This document shows positions 7,178-10,514 of a stretch of 10,514 nt of DNA, one piece after another. The number at the start of each line of letters is the position of its first letter. Position 1 is the first letter of the stretch. The notes under the pieces are model-generated. The model made no database searches. It had not been told where the DNA came from and worked only from the letters and a program-made list of their open reading frames with translations. Both the position numbers and the translations under genes were made by a program. Source of the DNA: Duodenibacillus intestinigallinarum (GTDB taxonomy: Bacteria > Pseudomonadota > Gammaproteobacteria > Burkholderiales > Burkholderiaceae_F); assembly GCA_019117105.1 (NCBI GenBank), contig DXAH01000035.1:1-10514 (forward strand), read 5' to 3'.

Positions 7178-7271
7178 GCCGGTTAGAAGACCGCACACCG
7201 GCAGGGGACCGGCGATTCTTCCACCCATAGAAGTTCATCCCGACGAACTGCTTTCTAACTGGCAAAAACTT

Positions 7272-7634
7272 GTGTGTGCTTCGGGGCTCACGGCGCTGCC
7301 GCGTGAAGTGGCCGCCGGCAGCGTCGTGCTTGAGCTGACCGATGATCATGTGCTTCTGCGCGCAAGAAGCCGCATGTTGCTCACGCCCGACGTGGTGCAT
7401 CTGATCGAAGCGGCCATGAAGCGACTCAAAGGCGAGCACTTCCAGGTGAAATTTGACGAGCAGGAGCATGACGGAAAATCCCATGCGACGCTCTCGCTTT
7501 GGGAGGAATCCGAGCGACGGGCCGCGCGTCTGGCAATGATCGAAGCATTTAAGAGCGACCCGTTTGTGCAAGAATGCTTGCGCGTGCTTGACGGCGAACT
7601 CGATGAAACGTCGGTACGAAAAGCCGATAACTGA
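7272..7634 (+). CDS. dnaX: DnaX tau C-terminal domain V, displaced into the +1 frame
   Basis: This reading frame encodes the alpha-binding C-terminal domain of tau. The pattern W-x-x-LV...GL..LPREV..., then RLAMIEAFKSDPFVQECLRVLDGELDETSVRK, aligns with the burkholderial tau ending (AEAAIAADPFVQ..., LVPGSIRP). GTG 7272 is only the first possible start codon in the listed frame. Coding character extends upstream (ILPPIEVHPDELLSNWQKLV, about 7215-7271) and the frame is open back to 7113, where TAG 7110-7112 closes it. It is +1 relative to the 5888 frame, so it is probably not a separate gene but the rest of dnaX. It is reached by frameshifting, or was separated by a one-base mutation or sequencing error. 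A joined tau would be 581 aa. No good ribosome binding site precedes GTG 7272. Confidence 0.7.
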   Translation: MCASGLTALPREVAAGSVVLELTDDHVLLRARSRMLLTPDVVHLIEAAMKRLKGEHFQVKFDEQEHDGKSHATLSLWEESERRAARLAMIEAFKSDPFVQECLRVLDGELDETSVRKADN

Positions 7635-7667
7635 TTTTTTTCAAACGACTCAATAGGTGAAAACAAA

Positions 7668-8000
7668 ATGAGAGGCAATTTTTCCGGCCTGCTCGCGCAG
7701 GCTCAGAAAATGCAGAAAAACGTTGAACGCGCTCAGGCCGAGCTCGCCAACATTGAAGTGACGGGCGAAGCCGGCGCCGGCATGGTGAAGATCACCGTGA
7801 CCTGCAAGCACGAAGCCAAGCGCGTCGAAATCGATCCGAGCCTGCTTTCGGGCTCCGAAGACGATAAGGAAATGCTCGAAGACCTGATCGCCGCGGCCAT
7901 CAACGACGCCGCGCACAAGGCCGAGGCCGCCGCTCAGCAGAAGATGCGCGAAGCCACGGCCGGCATGCCGTTGCCTCCGGGCATGAAGCTGCCGTTCTAA
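7668..8000 (+). CDS. ybaB: YbaB/EbfC family nucleoid-associated protein
   Basis: A 110-aa member of the YbaB/EbfC family of small dimeric DNA-binding proteins that coat the nucleoid. The whole protein matches the family in length and pattern. A coiled N-terminal helix holds LLAQAQKMQKNVERAQAELA (8-27). The central strands are IEVTGEAGAGMVKITVTC (29-46), then IDPSLL and EMLEDLIAAAINDA, with the usual LPPGMKLPF C-terminus. AGGTGA (7655-7660) sits 7 bases before the ATG, the strongest ribosome binding site in the window. It lies 33 bases after the tau-frame stop and is probably co-transcribed with dnaX. The common third member of this operon, recR, does not follow; a terminator does. Confidence 0.97.
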   Translation: MRGNFSGLLAQAQKMQKNVERAQAELANIEVTGEAGAGMVKITVTCKHEAKRVEIDPSLLSGSEDDKEMLEDLIAAAINDAAHKAEAAAQQKMREATAGMPLPPGMKLPF

Positions 8001-8026
8001 GGCTCGATGCATCGTCTCTGAATGCG

Positions 8027-8063
8027 AAGTCCCTTCCGGGTTTGCAGCCGGTCGGGACTTTTT
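8027..8063 (+). terminator. Terminator after ybaB
   Basis: AAGTCCC (8027-8033) pairs with GGGACTT (8054-8060). An inner CCGG/CCGG stem (8036-8039/8048-8051) lies across a two-base mismatch. The T run is TTTTT (8059-8063). It ends the ffs/dnaX-ybaB transcript 27 bases after the ybaB stop. Confidence 0.85.
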
Positions 8064-8150
8064 CGCACTTTTGCCGTGCGTTTGACGCAGCCGCAACGCT
8101 TCGCAACACATGTGCGTTTGTCTCCTAAGCGTCAGCAAACAAATTTTCCA

Positions 8151-8156
8151 TACAAT
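8151..8156 (+). promoter_or_regulatory. Candidate -10 box for the CorC-family/uppP pair
   Basis: TACAAT lies 35 bases before the ATG at 8192 and downstream of the ybaB terminator. No good -35 is visible at 16-18 bases. The pair needs a promoter in 8064-8191, and this is the best -10 match seen there. Confidence 0.4.
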
Positions 8157-8191
8157 TCCAAGCTCTTGATTCTTGAGGATTCTTTTTTGCC

Positions 8192-9511
8192 ATGGGCAGT
8201 TGGTTTGATGTCTTAATGCTTTTTGCGCTGATTGTTTTCAACGGCGTCTTTTCGATGAGCGAAATTGCGCTTGTCACCAGTCGCAAGGCGCGACTGCAGG
8301 TTATGGCCGAAGACGGCAACAAGGGTGCGCAGCGTGCCGCCCTGCTGCAAGCCGATCCCACCTGGGCGCTTTCGACCATTCAGGTGGGCATCACCTCCAT
8401 CGGCATTCTCTCGGGTATCGTGGGCGAATCGGCTTTGGCCGGTCCCGCAGCCGAGGTGCTTGTGGGCTGGGGCGTGTCGCCCGAAACAGCCAAGGTGCTC
8501 GGCGTTACGCTCGTCGTGGTGTTTGTGACGTATTTCTCGATCGTTCTCGGAGAACTCGTTCCCAAACGTTTGGGACAGAGCCGACCCGAGGCGCTTGCGA
8601 GCGTTGTCGCCCGTCCGCTTCACTTGCTGAGCCTTATCATGAGCCCCTTTGTGAAGCTGCTTTCGTTTTCCACGAAGTTCGTCTTGAAGGTTCTGCGTCT
8701 TGACAAGGGTGAAGAAGCCGGCGTCACGCAGGAAGAAATCCACGCGATGATCGAAGAGGGCAGCGCTTCGGGCGCCATTGAAGAAAGCGAACGCGACATG
8801 GTGCGCAACGTGTTTCGACTCGACGACCGTCAGGTGGGGTCGGTGATGACGCCGCGAAGCGACATCGAATGGATCGATCTTCAGGACAGCACCGAAGAAA
8901 ACGTCAAGAAACTGCTCACGAGCAAGCGCTCCCGTCTGGTGGTGGCCTCGGGGTCTCTCTCCGACGTCAAGGGCATCTGCTCGACGCGAAGCCTCCTGCA
9001 GCAGATCGTCGACAAAAAGGAAATTGACTTTACCCAGAATTTGCTTCCTGCCGTTTACGTTCCCGAATCGTTGAGCGGTATGGAGCTTTTGGAACACTTC
9101 AAGAGCACGATCGTGCCGCTGTCGCTTGTCGTCGATGAGTTCGGCGAAGTCGTGGGACTCGTGACCCCGCGCGATGTGCTGGAAGCCATTGCCGGAGAAT
9201 TTCAGGCCGAAACCGAAGACGAGCGCATGGCGATCGAACGCCCCGACGGCTCGTGGTTCCTCGACGGCATCATTGCGATTCCGGAACTCAAGGACACGCT
9301 CGGTATCAAGGAAGTGCCCGAAGAGGATCTGGGGCGCTACAACACGCTTGCCGGCATGATGATGCTGTTGCTGCAGCGGCTGCCTAAGACGGGCGATCGC
9401 GTGAGCTGGGAAAACTGGGATTTCGAAGTGGCCGATATGGACGGTCGTCGAATCGACAAGGTACTGGCCACTCCCCAAGTCGTCACCGCCGAGCCCGAAG
9501 GCAAGGCCTAA
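8192..9511 (+). CDS. CNNM/CorC (HlyC) family membrane protein with CBS pair, YtfL/PaeA-like
   Basis: A 439-aa protein with the three-part layout of the UPF0053/CNNM family. The N-terminal DUF21 membrane domain has hydrophobic segments near 6-28, 60-82, 102-123 and 138-160, with FSMSEIAL (20-27) and GELVPKRLG (120-128). A CBS pair follows (about 217-335), with VMTPRSDIEWIDL and DEFGEVVGLVTPRDVLEAIAGE. The C-terminal CorC_HlyC domain (about 345-428) has DGSWFLDG, YNTLAG and VADMDGRRIDKV. It looks nearest to E. coli YtfL (PaeA), linked to polyamine export; other relatives act in Mg/Co efflux, so the substrate cannot be set here. 'Hemolysin' is a historical family label. GAGGA (8175-8179) lies 12 bases before the ATG, a long spacing. 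uppP follows 18 bases after the stop. Confidence 0.92.
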   Translation: MGSWFDVLMLFALIVFNGVFSMSEIALVTSRKARLQVMAEDGNKGAQRAALLQADPTWALSTIQVGITSIGILSGIVGESALAGPAAEVLVGWGVSPETAKVLGVTLVVVFVTYFSIVLGELVPKRLGQSRPEALASVVARPLHLLSLIMSPFVKLLSFSTKFVLKVLRLDKGEEAGVTQEEIHAMIEEGSASGAIEESERDMVRNVFRLDDRQVGSVMTPRSDIEWIDLQDSTEENVKKLLTSKRSRLVVASGSLSDVKGICSTRSLLQQIVDKKEIDFTQNLLPAVYVPESLSGMELLEHFKSTIVPLSLVVDEFGEVVGLVTPRDVLEAIAGEFQAETEDERMAIERPDGSWFLDGIIAIPELKDTLGIKEVPEEDLGRYNTLAGMMMLLLQRLPKTGDRVSWENWDFEVADMDGRRIDKVLATPQVVTAEPEGKA

Positions 9512-9529
9512 ACGAGTGAATTTGCACCC

Positions 9530-10360
9530 ATGGACATTCTTATTCTCATCCAAAGTCTCATTCTCGGCATCGTCGAAGGCCTAACGGAATTTTTGCCGGT
9601 GAGTTCGACCGGACACCTGATTTTGGCGGGCGACATCATCAATTTCGCTCCCGTATGGGGCGATACGTTCTACATCGCCATTCAGGCAGGCGCCATCGTC
9701 GCCGTCTGCTGGCATTACCGGATGCGCTTGATAGCGATTTTGCTCAATCTCTTTAAGTCCGGAAAAGAGCAGCGTCTTGCGATCAACATCATCGTGGGCT
9801 TTCTGCCTGCTGCCGTTCTGGGCGCCACGCTTTCGAGCTTTGTGAAGTCGCATTTCTTCAATGTCTTTACGGTGGCGCTCGCGCTCGTGATCGGCGGCCT
9901 GATCATTCTGTGGATCGAGGACTACCACGAGCGCAAGAACATCACGCCGCGCGTACCGACAATTGACGATATGACGGCCAAGGACGCCTTTGCCGTGGGC
10001 TGCATGCAGTGCTTTGCGCTCATCCCCGGCACGTCGCGCTCGGGCTCGACCATCATCGGCGGCCTGGTTCTGGGCTTGTCCCGCAAGGCAGCCACCGAAT
10101 TCTCGTTCTTTCTGGCGATTCCTACCATTTTCGGTGCCACGGTCTGGGATCTGTGGCAGTCACGGGACGCCCTGGCCTTTGACAGTCTTCCGGCCATTGC
10201 CGTGGGGTTCGTGGTGAGCTTTGTTTCTGCGATCGTCGTGGTGCGCTGGCTTCTGCGCTATGTCTCCACGAATGACTTCCGAGTTTTCGGTTGGTACCGC
10301 ATTGTTTTTGGTATCGTGATTCTGGTGGCGGGTTATTTCGGCGTCGGAATCGCGCTCTGA
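9530..10360 (+). CDS. uppP: Undecaprenyl-diphosphate phosphatase UppP (BacA)
   Basis: UppP removes one phosphate from undecaprenyl diphosphate, renewing the lipid carrier for peptidoglycan and other envelope polymers. Extra copies give bacitracin resistance. At 276 aa it is of family length and hydrophobic throughout, with about eight membrane segments. Both signatures are intact: EGLTEFLPVSSTGHL (16-30), with E16, E20 and S26 equal to the catalytic E17, E21 and S27 of E. coli; and LIPGTSRSGSTIIGG (164-178), with R170 equal to R174, followed by SRKAATEFSFFLAIP (184-198). The ATG follows only a weak GAGTG (9514-9518). It is likely translated from the same message as the upstream CorC-family gene, 18 bases away, and it is followed by a strong terminator. 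Confidence 0.97.
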   Translation: MDILILIQSLILGIVEGLTEFLPVSSTGHLILAGDIINFAPVWGDTFYIAIQAGAIVAVCWHYRMRLIAILLNLFKSGKEQRLAINIIVGFLPAAVLGATLSSFVKSHFFNVFTVALALVIGGLIILWIEDYHERKNITPRVPTIDDMTAKDAFAVGCMQCFALIPGTSRSGSTIIGGLVLGLSRKAATEFSFFLAIPTIFGATVWDLWQSRDALAFDSLPAIAVGFVVSFVSAIVVVRWLLRYVSTNDFRVFGWYRIVFGIVILVAGYFGVGIAL

Positions 10361-10375
10361 TCCTAAACCAACATG

Positions 10376-10407
10376 GCCGGCCTCGGTTTTCCGAAGCCGG
10401 CTTTTTT
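10376..10407 (+). terminator. uppP rho-independent terminator
   Basis: GCCGGCCTCGG (10376-10386) pairs with CCGAAGCCGGC (10391-10401) with one C-A mismatch around a TTTT loop. Six T (10402-10407) follow. It begins 16 bases after the uppP stop. Confidence 0.92.
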
Positions 10408-10413
10408 CGACCC

Positions 10414-10464
10414 AAACTCCCGGCCTACTAGATCACTAACGATTGAGGTAGCCCGGGAGTTTTT
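10414..10464 (+). terminator. Second hairpin after uppP, long-stem terminator-like
   Basis: AAACTCCCGG (10414-10423) pairs with CCGGGAGTTT (10453-10462). The pairing continues past one C-C mismatch through CCTAC/GTAG to about 10428/10448, leaving a 17-18 base loop. TTTTT (10460-10464) gives plus-strand terminator character. It may back up the first terminator or separate uppP from a convergent gene, whose stop would lie in the loop. Confidence 0.6.
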
Positions 10465-10513
10465 CTATTCTCAGCAAATCCAACAGATCACGGTGTCGTT
10501 TGGCCACGGCACC
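10436..10513 (-). CDS. Possible 3' end of a convergent gene (cut by window end)
   Basis: On the minus strand one frame is open from the window edge to TAG (10438-10436). It encodes about 25 residues, including VAKRHRDLLDLLRIEKLPGY and then LNR. The other two minus frames stop early, and the composition looks like an amphipathic helical protein end. An open run of this length could still occur by chance. I do not recognise the family. A gene here would converge on uppP, with its stop codon in the loop of the 10414-10464 hairpin. Confidence 0.35.
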   Translation of the reverse strand, partial: GAVAKRHRDLLDLLRIEKLPGYLNR

Positions 10514-10514
10514 A

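Noticed and set aside
6320..7228. 302-codon minus-strand frame opposite dnaX
   Set aside because: It is antisense to the clear AAA+ gene, has no recognisable motifs and has the composition of a shadow frame.
7272..7634. A separate small gene starting at GTG 7272
   Set aside because: Homology to tau domain V extends upstream of this codon to about 7215 in the same frame and there is no ribosome binding site. It is better read as displaced dnaX sequence.
8213..9553. 446-codon open frame on the minus strand opposite the CorC-family gene
   Set aside because: The plus-strand frame has full family motifs (DUF21, CBS pair, CorC_HlyC). The antisense frame is His/Arg-rich with no recognisable domain, which is typical of a shadow frame in GC-rich DNA.
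1..10514. A hidden defence, mobile or otherwise novel multi-gene system
   Set aside because: All long coding frames match known housekeeping families. I see no transposase, integrase, direct-repeat array or toxin-antitoxin pair, and no block of clearly different base composition.

Overview
The window is a gene-dense stretch of a GC-rich proteobacterial chromosome. The best guess is a betaproteobacterium of the order Burkholderiales, possibly Sutterellaceae. This rests on remembered protein similarity: a short Burkholderiales-type CysE with the GIEIHP motif, an ffs-dnaX-ybaB cluster, and UppP and SuhB/TrmJ of proteobacterial type. No database search was possible. No mobile element, CRISPR array, phage gene or defence system is visible, and no gene-free stretch exceeds about 300 bases. 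Most of the content is housekeeping.

Layout. Positions 1-72 are the 3' end of a 5S rRNA, the tail of an rRNA operon, followed by its terminator. Facing it on the minus strand is a two-gene unit, suhB-mutS (3677 down to 206), with its own terminator at 146-175. A divergent intergenic region (3678-3929) carries promoter candidates for suhB and for trmJ. On the plus strand follow trmJ (tRNA 2'-O-methyltransferase), cysE (serine acetyltransferase) with a strong terminator, ffs (4.5S/SRP RNA), dnaX (clamp-loader gamma/tau), the tau C-terminal domain in a different frame, ybaB (nucleoid-associated protein) and a terminator. Then come a CNNM/CorC-family membrane protein and uppP (undecaprenyl-diphosphate phosphatase) as a pair, ending in two tandem hairpins. 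The last bases may hold the 3' end of a convergent minus-strand gene.

How the genes relate. mutS and dnaX serve DNA replication and repair. ffs acts in co-translational membrane targeting, trmJ in tRNA modification and cysE in cysteine synthesis. uppP recycles the lipid carrier for the cell wall. suhB encodes a phosphatase that in E. coli is also a Nus-factor partner for rRNA transcription.

The most interesting locus is dnaX (5888-7634). It has an in-phase E. coli-type slippery heptamer (A AAA AAG, 7015-7021) predicted to give a truncated gamma of 389 residues. In addition, the zero frame stops at 7175-7177 after only 429 residues. The recognisable tau domain V continues in the +1 frame, which is open only from 7113. 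Making full tau (581 residues) would need a second, +1 shift within 7113-7177, unless the sequence has a one-base error or the gene is genuinely broken. The usual recR gene does not follow ybaB.
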